Below, piece after piece: positions 1-6,306 of a stretch of DNA of 7,500 bases. The position numbers were made by a program, and so were the translations under genes. Every line of letters starts with the position of its first letter. The first letter of the stretch is position 1. The notes below the pieces were generated by a model that was given only the letters and a program-made list of their open reading frames with translations, did no database searches and was not told where the DNA came from. The stretch spans positions 1 to 7,500 of the forward strand of contig JADMKR010000031.1 in the NCBI GenBank assembly GCA_015478765.1. Direction: 5' to 3'. The stretch comes from Flavobacterium sp. GTDB taxonomy: Bacteria; Bacteroidota; Bacteroidia; Flavobacteriales; Flavobacteriaceae.

Positions 1-304
1 GACGCTGATAAAAGATACTCAGGGCGACCTGAAGAAATTTTTGGATAATGTTACGCACGAATACAAATCGTTCGAAAAAAATAATCTTATAATTGATCTG
101 CTGTCTTACGATAATTTAAAAGAAGCCGATATTACAGCCTTCCGGGATCTTTCCGACCATCATCGCAATGCCAATAAATCTTTTATTATCGTAGCCGACA
201 CCGATTTTAACAGCATTTCCGAACAATTTGTGGTTGTACCAACTATACTCGAAGCGCACGATATGATTGAGATGGATGAAATTCAGCGCGATCTCGGATT
301 TTAG
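1..304 (+). CDS. Small conserved flavobacterial protein upstream of RNase Z, 3' part (possibly STAS-like)
   Basis: The reading frame is open from the left edge (first full codon at base 2) to the TAG at 302-304, giving 100 visible residues; the true start lies outside the window. A TTG at 41 opens the same frame but is not needed as a start, since the frame and similar-looking protein sequence continue upstream of it. From memory, small proteins of about 110 residues directly before rnz in flavobacteria share the same features: a hydrophobic IIDLL strand, an LSxxHR segment, a KSFIIV strand, a VVPT segment and an acidic C-terminus ending in RDLGF. Only about ten residues therefore seem to be missing. 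The alternation of strands and helices resembles a STAS-type fold, but this is inference and the function is unknown. Such proteins are sometimes labelled ribonuclease Z because of their position; no metal-binding HxHxDH motif is present, so that label is wrong. It ends 10 bases before the likely rnz start, which suggests co-transcription and perhaps translational coupling. Confidence 0.85.
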   Translation, partial: TLIKDTQGDLKKFLDNVTHEYKSFEKNNLIIDLLSYDNLKEADITAFRDLSDHHRNANKSFIIVADTDFNSISEQFVVVPTILEAHDMIEMDEIQRDLGF

Positions 305-314
305 CTATACCAAA

Positions 315-1220
315 TTGAAACTGACCATCCTAGGCTGTTATGCCGCTACGCCCCGAACTTTCACCAATCCCACTTCGCAGGTACTTGAGATTAAAAATCA
401 CGTCTTTCTTGTGGATTGTGCCGAAGGAACGCAAACCCAGCTTCGCAAAAACAAAGTTAAGTTCTCCCGGATCAACCATATTTTTATTTCACATCTGCAC
501 GGTGATCATTTCTACGGACTAATAGGCCTGGTTTCCACATTCATGTTGCTCAACCGAAAAAACGATCTGCATATTTACGGTCCGAAAGGCATAAAGGAAA
601 TCATCACTTTGCAGTTAAGACTGTCCAACTCATGGACGAGCTATGGTCTCTATTTCCACGAATTGGATTCAGACCGCAGTGAAATTATCTACGAAGATGA
701 AAAGGTTTCGGTTGCCACTATACCGCTTCGGCACCGTGTATATACAAATGGCTTTCTGTTTAGTGAAAAAATTGGTCTGCGAAAATTAAATTTAGATGCC
801 GCTCAGGAGTACGGAATCGACAAACTCTACTACCGCAATATTGTTTTGGGTAAGGATATCACACTCGACAGCGGCGAGGTCATTTCAAATGAACGCGTCA
901 CTTTCGAAGCCGAAAAGCCTAAAAGTTATGCGTATTGTTCCGATACGATATATAATGAGAGTATTATTCCTATTGTGAGCGGCGCCGATGTGATGTATCA
1001 CGAAAGTACATTTTTGGACTCTGAAGAAAAATTGGCAGTCCAAACCATGCACTCCACCGCCAGGCAGGCGGCCGCCATTGCGCATAAAGCCGATGTAGGT
1101 AGGTTGCTGCTTGGTCATTATTCGACTCGCTATGAGAATATCGAACTGTTTCAAAAAGAAGCAGAAACAATTTTCCCCAATGTTTCCCTTGCCGATGACG
1201 GGAAAGTCTTTGAATTTTAA
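315..1220 (+). CDS. rnz: Ribonuclease Z (tRNase Z, metallo-beta-lactamase fold)
   Basis: This zinc-dependent endonuclease cleaves the 3' trailer from tRNA precursors in the cytoplasm. The 301-residue product has the family's usual length. Visible motifs, numbered from the TTG at 315, are the N-terminal beta strand KLTILGCYAA, the metal ligands H60-x-H62-x-D64-H65 (SHLHGDH), H140 in IPLRHRVYTNGFLF, D210 in YCSDT, the HEST and HSTARQAA motifs near residues 229-253, and H268 in LLLGHYSTRY. H140 falls at the position usual for bacterial RNase Z. All expected ligands are present, so the enzyme should be active. Start choice: the frame can be extended to an ATG at 267, but that would overlap the upstream gene by 38 bases and add residues not typical of the family. 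TTG at 315 gives the typical MKLTILG N-terminus and lies 10 bases after the upstream stop. No Shine-Dalgarno sequence is visible, as is normal in Bacteroidota. pdxH follows after 17 bases. Confidence 0.97.
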   Translation: MKLTILGCYAATPRTFTNPTSQVLEIKNHVFLVDCAEGTQTQLRKNKVKFSRINHIFISHLHGDHFYGLIGLVSTFMLLNRKNDLHIYGPKGIKEIITLQLRLSNSWTSYGLYFHELDSDRSEIIYEDEKVSVATIPLRHRVYTNGFLFSEKIGLRKLNLDAAQEYGIDKLYYRNIVLGKDITLDSGEVISNERVTFEAEKPKSYAYCSDTIYNESIIPIVSGADVMYHESTFLDSEEKLAVQTMHSTARQAAAIAHKADVGRLLLGHYSTRYENIELFQKEAETIFPNVSLADDGKVFEF

Positions 1221-1237
1221 CTCCTTAAAATATTCCG

Positions 1238-1879
1238 ATGAAAGATCTAAGTCACTACCGCAGGTCGTATGAAAAAAATGAATTGACCGACCATGATCTG
1301 CCCGAAAGTCCGCTCGAGCTTTTCAGTTCGTGGTTTCAGGAAATAGAAGAACAGGCGGGCGATATTGAAGCCAACGCAATGACTGTTGCAACAATAGGTA
1401 TGGACGGATTCCCGAAGTCGCGTGTGGTTTTGCTGAAACAGCTGCGCGACCAAGGTTTTGTTTTTTTTACCAATTACAATTCTGATAAAGGAAAATCGAT
1501 TTCTCAAAATCAAAACGTTTGCCTGTCGTTTTTTTGGCCAACGCTGGAGCGGCAGGTTATAATCAAAGGAATAGCCGATAAAACGTCGGAAGAGATTTCC
1601 GATGACTATTTTAAAAGCCGGCCCGAGGGCAGTCAGTTATCGGCCATCGTTTCGAATCAAAGTCAGGTTGTAGGTTCGCGTTCCGAACTTGAGCAGCGGC
1701 TAAGTCATATGGCCGCTGATTTGGCAGATGGCGAAATTCAGCGTCCCAAACATTGGGGCGGATACATCGTGAAGCCGTTGGAAATTGAGTTTTGGCAGGG
1801 AAGGGCCGATCGGTTGCACGATCGGATCGTGTATAAGATTGTCGAGGAAAGATGGCAGAGATTCCGTCTGGAACCCTAA
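1238..1879 (+). CDS. pdxH: Pyridoxamine 5'-phosphate oxidase
   Basis: This FMN-dependent enzyme oxidises pyridoxamine or pyridoxine 5'-phosphate to pyridoxal 5'-phosphate with oxygen, the last step of vitamin B6 salvage in the cytoplasm; it acts as a dimer. The 213-residue product matches the family's usual length and is intact. Visible signatures are the N-terminal MTVATIGMDGFPKSRVVLLK segment with R62 and K67, the FMN-phosphate-contacting region TNYNSDKGKSI (79-88), the SFFWPTLERQV core (97-107), Y124/R128/S132 in DDYFKSRPEGSQL, and the C-terminal signature HWGGYIVKP...EFWQGRADRLHDR with W186, R192, H194 and R196. The last three residues are those that bind the PLP phosphate and FMN in the family. 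The ATG at 1238 gives the usual N-terminal helix beginning LSHYRRSY. It is the last gene of the plus-strand group: it starts 17 bases after rnz and is followed within 10 bases by a strong intrinsic terminator. The pairing with rnz looks positional rather than functional. Confidence 0.97.
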   Translation: MKDLSHYRRSYEKNELTDHDLPESPLELFSSWFQEIEEQAGDIEANAMTVATIGMDGFPKSRVVLLKQLRDQGFVFFTNYNSDKGKSISQNQNVCLSFFWPTLERQVIIKGIADKTSEEISDDYFKSRPEGSQLSAIVSNQSQVVGSRSELEQRLSHMAADLADGEIQRPKHWGGYIVKPLEIEFWQGRADRLHDRIVYKIVEERWQRFRLEP

Positions 1880-1887
1880 GTTCTTGC

Positions 1888-1912
1888 AAGCCTTCTTACG
1901 AAGGTTTTTTTT
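1888..1912 (+). terminator. Intrinsic terminator after pdxH
   Basis: A hairpin with a CCTTC/GAAGG core stem (1891-1895 with 1900-1904) and a TTAC loop is extended by a G-T and two A-T pairs (1888-1890 with 1905-1907). It runs directly into eight T residues (1905-1912). It starts 8 bases after the pdxH stop and should end the small-protein/rnz/pdxH transcript. Confidence 0.88.
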
Positions 1913-1986
1913 ATCAAATTATTTTGTTTACTATGTAAGAATTTTTCCTACTATTTTATATAAATGATGTAGTTCGTCGATTTTAT

Positions 1987-2018
1987 TTTGCACTTTAACG
2001 ATATTTGACGTACTATTG
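1987..2018 (+). promoter_or_regulatory. Candidate Bacteroidota-type promoter for the CAP lipoprotein gene
   Basis: A TTTG at 1987-1990 is followed after 20 bases by TACTATTG at 2011-2018. That is one mismatch from the TAnnTTTG -7 element recognised by the Bacteroidota primary sigma factor, with the usual spacing. Transcription would start near 2024-2026, giving a leader of about 60 bases before the ATG at 2086. The rest of 1913-2085 is AT-rich. It holds a 10-base palindrome TTTATATAAA (1955-1964) and a weak TTAAAG/CTTTAA inverted repeat in the leader; nothing else stands out. Confidence 0.45.
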
Positions 2019-2085
2019 ACTCATCAAACAAACAGCATTAAAGAGTTTTTGCCCCAAATCTACTTTAAGCATAATCGTTACGCTG

Positions 2086-2580
2086 ATGAGGACATATTTA
2101 CTAAAAATCATTCTTACTGTAATCGTGGTATTTAATCTGGCCTCTTGCACCAGCGAGGAGTCGGCTCCCATCAGCGAAGCAGCATTGATCAGCGATTACA
2201 ACTACAACGAAACCGAACTTGCAATGGCTGACGCCATAAACCAATATCGCTTGAGTATTGGTTTGGATGCGTTACAGACAATCAATCACATTTCATATAA
2301 ATCGGCCGAACATAACGATTACATGATTTCAAACAATGTAGTCAACCATGATCTTTTTGAAGAACGTTCACAGAACCTGATGGCGGTTCTTGGTGCTGTC
2401 AAAGTCAATGAAAATGTCGCTTATAATTACACCACGCCAGCAGGTGCGCTAAATGCGTGGCTGAACAGTGCCGGCCATAAAGCTAATATTGAAGGTGATT
2501 TTACCCACTTTGGTGTAGCAGTAACCGAGGATCCTATCAACGGTAAAAAATATTATACCAATATATTTATTAAAAAGTAA
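2086..2580 (+). CDS. CAP-domain (SCP/PR-1-like) lipoprotein
   Basis: The 164-residue product has an N-terminal lipoprotein signal: K7 in a short basic start, a hydrophobic stretch at 8-18, and a lipobox L18-A19-S20-C21. The mature protein would therefore begin with a lipidated cysteine. Residues 42-163 form a small CAP domain of the bacterial YkwD type: an N-terminal helix MADAINQYRLSIGLDAL, H76 in SAEHNDYM, H88 in VVNHD, E109 in the NENVAY motif, the AWLNSAGHKANI helix with H131, and a final strand THFGVAV with H141. H88, E109 and H141 are candidates for the His/Glu cavity typical of CAP proteins. Bacterial CAP proteins are extracytoplasmic and mostly of unknown biochemical function, so none is assigned. 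After the cysteine comes TSEES, an acidic stretch that may act as a surface-export signal (inference). The gene stands alone, with its own candidate promoter and terminator, and converges on the AlkD-like gene. Confidence 0.93.
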   Translation: MRTYLLKIILTVIVVFNLASCTSEESAPISEAALISDYNYNETELAMADAINQYRLSIGLDALQTINHISYKSAEHNDYMISNNVVNHDLFEERSQNLMAVLGAVKVNENVAYNYTTPAGALNAWLNSAGHKANIEGDFTHFGVAVTEDPINGKKYYTNIFIKK

Positions 2581-2617
2581 TTTGAGTTGAATTAGATTTT
2601 GTAGTGTTTTGACAAGG

Positions 2618-2641
2618 AGCCACTCTTCGGAGCGGCTTTTT
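2618..2641 (+). terminator. Intrinsic terminator with UUCG tetraloop after the CAP lipoprotein gene
   Basis: AGCC-A-CTC (2618-2625) pairs with GAG-C-GGCT (2630-2637), with one internal A-C mismatch, around a TTCG loop (2626-2629) closed by C-G. This is the very stable cUUCGg tetraloop. Five T residues (2637-2641) follow on the plus strand. Read on the minus strand, the hairpin is not followed by a T run, so it probably serves mainly the plus-strand gene, although it sits only 25 bases beyond the end of the convergent gene. Confidence 0.85.
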
Positions 2642-2666
2642 GGCAATATACCATTATCCTGTTTAT

Positions 2667-3308
2667 TTATAATCCGCGCTTCTTCGTTTCAATTTCAATA
2701 AACTTTGGCAAAAAGTTAGGAGTACAGCCGCGAGCAACGATTTCGTCTTTATAAAGTCCGGTATTATGGCCAATGTCGGCACACCTATCCCGGTATTCAG
2801 GTTGAAATATTCCAATCCATGCAGCTGTAAAATTCATTGCCCAGCCCACTTCTTCAGGTTCTTTCAAAATGTTTTTTTCAATGGAAGAAAGGAGTTTCTC
2901 GGTATTGGCCGGTGGTTTTTGTCCCACCCAGCGCAGTCGGCCCTGATAGTACCAAAAAATACGTCGCTTTAGTGCCGATGTGCTTTGCTTCCATGATTCA
3001 ATCAATTCAATCACCTTTTTATTTTTAGTGAGTTGGTTTGCCATCAGCCAATCGGTAAGTTGAAGACGTTCGTTCATCGGGTGCTGCTCTATATTAACTA
3101 TAAGTCTATCGATGACATCGGAACTAAGCTGCTTTGGATCCATTATTAGAATTGCGAGCAGGCGCGGAAAAAGTAATTGCGCACTCCATAATTCTTCGGC
3201 CAGCTGATGCTCCTTTTTTATTTGGGCAGCCATCTTTCGTAAATCGCCCAATTTATCAACGTGCGTAATTTGGGAAATCAGGTTTTTGGCGGTGGCCGAT
3301 AGTGTCAT
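2667..3308 (-). CDS. DNA alkylation repair protein, AlkD-like HEAT-repeat family
   Basis: The product (213 residues from the ATG at 3308) is predicted to be an all-helical protein of the AlkD-like family. Characterised members are DNA glycosylases that remove bulky or positively charged alkylated purines without base flipping. Family features seen by eye are an N-terminal LGDLRKMAAQIKKEH helix (20-34), the RLLAILIMDP helix (49-58), ERLQLTDWL (80-88), SWKQSTSALKRRIFWYY (105-121) and EVGWAMNFTAAWIG (153-166). D86, R115 or R116 and W156 may correspond to the catalytic Asp, the DNA-contacting Arg and the Trp of Bacillus cereus AlkD. The tryptophan four residues before the catalytic Asp in that enzyme appears to be replaced here. 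This alignment is by eye. The frame can be extended to a TTG at 3368 (20 more residues), but that stretch overlaps the best candidate promoter, and family members from memory begin near this ATG. No terminator was recognised downstream on the minus strand. Confidence 0.88.
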   Translation of the reverse strand: MTLSATAKNLISQITHVDKLGDLRKMAAQIKKEHQLAEELWSAQLLFPRLLAILIMDPKQLSSDVIDRLIVNIEQHPMNERLQLTDWLMANQLTKNKKVIELIESWKQSTSALKRRIFWYYQGRLRWVGQKPPANTEKLLSSIEKNILKEPEEVGWAMNFTAAWIGIFQPEYRDRCADIGHNTGLYKDEIVARGCTPNFLPKFIEIETKKRGL

Positions 3309-3311
3309 TGG

Positions 3312-3324
3312 ATGTAAATTACAT
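3312..3324. repeat. 13-base inverted repeat in the leader of the AlkD-like gene
   Basis: ATGTAA-A-TTACAT is a perfect 6-base inverted repeat around a single central base. It lies 3 bases upstream of the ATG at 3308 and downstream of the candidate promoter. Its position would suit an operator or an element affecting translation initiation. It is short and AT-rich, so chance occurrence is quite possible. Confidence 0.3.
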
Positions 3325-3353
3325 GGATTAATTATGTGCATGAAAGCCTGGCT

Positions 3354-3384
3354 CAAATTTACTTTCAAACTTGGATATCTGCAA
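3354..3384 (-). promoter_or_regulatory. Candidate Bacteroidota-type promoter for the AlkD-like gene
   Basis: On the minus strand a TTG (3382-3384) is followed after 20 bases by TAAATTTG (3354-3361), an exact match to the TAnnTTTG -7 element with normal spacing. Transcription would start near 3346-3349, about 40 bases before the ATG at 3308. This would exclude the TTG at 3368 as a start and implies that the repair gene is transcribed separately from the T9SS operon that ends at 3409. Confidence 0.5.
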
Positions 3385-3408
3385 TTACAGCGAAGTATTT
3401 ATGAAAAA

Positions 3409-5361
3409 TTATTCTGTGCGGCCCAAAGAAGTTATTATGAACTCGCTGCGGCGGTTTAACTGATGCTGCTCCTCAGTACAATCGACATTGTCGGCGCAAT
3501 TGTTCAGCAAACGTGTTTCGCCGTAGCCTTTGCCAGTTAGCCTGCCGGCGTCGATTCCTTTTTGGATGAGCCATGTCATGGTTGCCTTCGCACGATCATC
3601 GGAAAGTCTTTCATTGTATTTATGAGTTTGCCGACTATCGGTGTGTGACCGAACATCAATGGTCATCGCGGGATTTTGGAGAAGGACATCGAGTATTTTT
3701 TCTAATTCTATTTCGGCATCCGATCGAATAAAAGATTTGTCACGGTCGAAATAGATCGGGTTCAGTTTAAGGGTAATTGCCAAATCATCACCTACGGCAA
3801 CTTTGGTTTTGGAACGTGCCAGCTCGAGGTTTTGTTTCGTTTCGCCATTTTCGACAGGTATGTTGACTTTCTGTTCCGATGTATTATAGTCCGTTTTCTC
3901 AGCTTTGACATAATACGTATTTCCACAATTCACTGCAATTGTATAGTATCCTCGCTCATCGGAGACGGTTTCTCCAATCACGCGAAATTGTTCATCCGAC
4001 AACGTGATCTTGGCACCAACAATTATCTCTTTTGTATTTTCATCGGTCACTGTACCTGAAAGCAACTGATCACAAGTGAGTTTTCGGGTTTCCGAAAATT
4101 TATAAATGTCGTCATTACCGGCCCCTCCGGGACGATTACTCGTCAAAAATCCTTCGCGAGATTGCGGATCGATTATAAATGCAAAATCATCCTGGGGTGA
4201 ATTTGCAGGAGCACCAATATTCTCAGGGACTGTAAAAGTTCCGGCGTTATCTGTAGACATGAAGATATCGAGTCCGCCCAACCCGGGATGTCCATCCGTG
4301 GCAAAGTACAGTTCGTCACCGGCAATAAATGGAAAGGTTTCACGGCCGGGTGTATTGACGTTCGAACCCAGGTTTTCTGGTTTGCCGAAGCTGCCATCTT
4401 CGTTTATCGAAACTTTAAAAATATCGGATTTGCCTAAAGTTCCCGGCATATCCGATGCAAAGTACAGCACTTTTCCGTCATCACTCAAAGCGGGATGAGC
4501 AACACTATAGTTATCCGAATTGAAGGGAAGCGCCACCGCATCAGACCACTTTTGATCACGGCCATCGCCCTGCAAGGTAGATTTGTAAACTTTCAGCAAT
4601 GTTATCTTTTGCGAATTTTTACCTTTTTTTCCGTCGTTGTAATTATTCCGCGTAAAGTACATTGTTTTCCCATCTTTAGAAAAGGCCGGAGTTGATTCAT
4701 GAAATTTTGACGAGATGCCGCGTGCGAATTTAGTGACTTCACCAACAGATCCACTATCGATCGCAGCCACATATAAATTCGTGAACGACTCATTGGTCCA
4801 TTTATGTTTTCGTTTAAACACTCCGCCGGTATCGCGTGCAGAGGCAAAGATCAGCTGATTGTTAAAGATCGCACTGCCATAATCGGAATACTCGGAATTC
4901 ACTCCGGCATCGGCAATGGTAAACCGACCCGAGTTAGCTTCGATTTTGTCTCTATAATTCTGATTGTTCATGAATAGTTTGGCACGTGAATCGGCGGCCG
5001 ATTTCGCGGCGAATTGTTTCATCAACTCATCCGATTTATCATATTGCTGCAATGACTTCAAAGATTGCGCGTATCGATAATAATATTCGGGTTCTGCATC
5101 TTTTTTCATAGAAAACAACTGGGCGTACCATTTTGCTGCGTTTTCATAATCGGAATTGAAAAAATAGGCATTTCCGAGTTTTTGAAACATGTCGGCCGAT
5201 TTATATCCTTTTTCTGCCAGGCGCTCATAAGTTTTGATGGCATCGATATAGGCGAAGGCCTCATATTTTTTATCGGCTCTTTCCTTTTGGCCAGATTGGG
5301 CCGCTCCTGTGTGGGGAAACAGGATTACTATCAGTGAAATAACAAGCAAAACTCTTTTCAT
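3409..5361 (-). CDS. PorE-like OmpA-family protein (TPR, beta-propeller, carboxypeptidase-regulatory-like and peptidoglycan-binding domains)
   Basis: This 650-residue exported protein begins with a signal peptide (MKRVLLV..., cleavage likely after A21 in TGAAQ). Its domains in order are: TPR-like helices at about 28-125 (for example YKSADMFQKLGNAYF and EPEYYYRYAQSL); a PD40-type beta-propeller at about 158-425, with repeated blades such as STPAFSKDGKTMYF, HPALSDDGKVLYF and TFPFIAGDELYF followed by G-x-x-DIF or DIY turns; a carboxypeptidase-regulatory-like beta-sandwich at about 432-505 (SGTVTDENTKE...SDERGYYTI); and an OmpA C-terminal domain at about 528-650. In the OmpA domain, D575 in HTDSR and R590 in LSDDRA are 15 residues apart, as in peptidoglycan-binding OmpA domains, and NRRSEF closes the domain. 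This is the architecture of PorE, a periplasmic T9SS component of Porphyromonas gingivalis. The gene follows the PorP/SprF gene by 11 bases, so it probably links that outer-membrane protein and its secreted partner to peptidoglycan. It could be a paralogue rather than the core PorE. Confidence 0.96.
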   Translation of the reverse strand: MKRVLLVISLIVILFPHTGAAQSGQKERADKKYEAFAYIDAIKTYERLAEKGYKSADMFQKLGNAYFFNSDYENAAKWYAQLFSMKKDAEPEYYYRYAQSLKSLQQYDKSDELMKQFAAKSAADSRAKLFMNNQNYRDKIEANSGRFTIADAGVNSEYSDYGSAIFNNQLIFASARDTGGVFKRKHKWTNESFTNLYVAAIDSGSVGEVTKFARGISSKFHESTPAFSKDGKTMYFTRNNYNDGKKGKNSQKITLLKVYKSTLQGDGRDQKWSDAVALPFNSDNYSVAHPALSDDGKVLYFASDMPGTLGKSDIFKVSINEDGSFGKPENLGSNVNTPGRETFPFIAGDELYFATDGHPGLGGLDIFMSTDNAGTFTVPENIGAPANSPQDDFAFIIDPQSREGFLTSNRPGGAGNDDIYKFSETRKLTCDQLLSGTVTDENTKEIIVGAKITLSDEQFRVIGETVSDERGYYTIAVNCGNTYYVKAEKTDYNTSEQKVNIPVENGETKQNLELARSKTKVAVGDDLAITLKLNPIYFDRDKSFIRSDAEIELEKILDVLLQNPAMTIDVRSHTDSRQTHKYNERLSDDRAKATMTWLIQKGIDAGRLTGKGYGETRLLNNCADNVDCTEEQHQLNRRSEFIITSLGRTE

Positions 5362-5372
5362 GGCTGATAAAT

Positions 5373-6281
5373 TTAGAAAAACCTCGGTGATACGATGCGA
5401 TTATAATTTCCGAAAAGTTCAAAGCGCAGGAAAATTTCATGTGATCCGCTGCTGTAATTACGCAATTTTGTAGTTTCCAAATCGTATCCGTATCCGATGA
5501 AAATTCCGTCGCTGACCTGGAATCCGGCCATGCCGCTTACTGCCGCACTTACCCTGTAGGCTGCGCCGAGTACAAACTTTTCATTTATTAAAAAGTTACC
5601 CGAAATGTCGGCCTGTAAAGGCGCTCCCGAAACCATTTTGACAAGAAAGGCAGGTTTGAATTTCAAGGAAGGCGAAAAATCGAAAACATGACCGCCAATC
5701 AGGTAAAAGTTCAGTCGTTCCTGATTAATGGCAACATCATTATCACTGTAGCGGGTGGTTTCAAGAAAGTTTGGGACCGAAATTCCGATATAGTTCCTGT
5801 CGGAATGCCAATAGATACCGGCGCCAATGTTTGGCGAGAATTCGTTGTCAAAGCCTACCAGGCTGGGGTCGTTTTGCGTCTGTGGCGTAAGTTTGTCACG
5901 GTCAAGATTAAATAAATTTGCCGTTCCTTTAATACCGAAAGATAAATGATAGGTTTCAGAAGTTTGAACTGTATAAGAAACGTCAATTGAAATACTGTTT
6001 TCATTGACCGGACCGATTTTATCATTCAGAAAAGAAAGTCCCAATCCGATTTTACTGCCTGAGATAGGGGAGTTGACAGAAAACGCATTGGTGACCGGCG
6101 CACCATCCATACCAACCCACTGCGTTCGATGCAATCCAAAAATACTGACGGCGCCGCGCGATCCGGCGTATGCCGGGTTAATATTTATGGTGTTATACAT
6201 GTATTGTGTGAACTGCGCGTCTTGTTGTGCGTAGCCGTTCCAGTTACACAGTATCAAAAGCAATAGTAGAATTCTTTTCAT
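5373..6281 (-). CDS. PorP/SprF-family type IX secretion outer-membrane protein
   Basis: Family members are outer-membrane beta-barrels. Flavobacterium johnsoniae SprF is needed to secrete the adhesin SprB, and P. gingivalis PorP is a T9SS component. The 302-residue product has a signal peptide (MKRILLLLLILCNWNGYA, likely cleaved before QQDAQ) followed by the family's N-terminal signature: QFTQYMYN, NPAYAGSRG and HRTQWVGMDGAP. After this come alternating amphipathic strands typical of a barrel (GLGLSFLNDKIGPV, LSFGIKGTANLF, NIGAGIYWHSDRNYIGISVPN, FLIGAAY-like segments). It closes with aromatic strands (EIFLRFELFGNY) ending in SPRFF. The ATG at 6281 is preferred because it opens the signal peptide directly; an in-frame start at 6332 would put a polar 17-residue extension before it and overlap the upstream gene. 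The gene starts 25 bases after the type B protein gene and ends 11 bases before the PorE-like gene, so it is very likely the dedicated partner of the upstream secreted protein. Confidence 0.96.
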   Translation of the reverse strand: MKRILLLLLILCNWNGYAQQDAQFTQYMYNTININPAYAGSRGAVSIFGLHRTQWVGMDGAPVTNAFSVNSPISGSKIGLGLSFLNDKIGPVNENSISIDVSYTVQTSETYHLSFGIKGTANLFNLDRDKLTPQTQNDPSLVGFDNEFSPNIGAGIYWHSDRNYIGISVPNFLETTRYSDNDVAINQERLNFYLIGGHVFDFSPSLKFKPAFLVKMVSGAPLQADISGNFLINEKFVLGAAYRVSAAVSGMAGFQVSDGIFIGYGYDLETTKLRNYSSGSHEIFLRFELFGNYNRIVSPRFF

Positions 6282-6306
6282 ATTATGGCTTTTTAAAGCT
6301 TGGGCA

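Noticed and set aside
885..1154. Minus-strand open frame of 89 codons inside rnz, with another at 970-1170.
   Set aside because: Both lie entirely antisense to a well-supported RNase Z gene and their translations show no recognisable domain or signal.
1921..1956. A second TTG-N22-TACTATTT promoter-like arrangement upstream of the CAP gene.
   Set aside because: The -7 element has two mismatches and it lies farther from the gene than the better candidate at 1987-2018.
2035..2070. Inverted repeat TTAAAG/CTTTAA (with flanking GC/GC and one bulged base) in the CAP gene leader.
   Set aside because: The stem is short, AT-rich and spans a 19-base loop; it is too weak to call a riboswitch or attenuator and has no T run.
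4106..4498. Plus-strand open frame of 130 codons antisense to the PorE-like gene.
   Set aside because: It falls within the propeller-coding region of a complete, well-supported gene; its Pro/Ser-rich translation is what antisense reading of the repeated blades gives.
6284..6300. Small GCTTT/AAAGC hairpin between the type B and PorP/SprF-like genes.
   Set aside because: Five pairs at most with a very tight loop and no following T run; not a convincing terminator or processing site within the operon.
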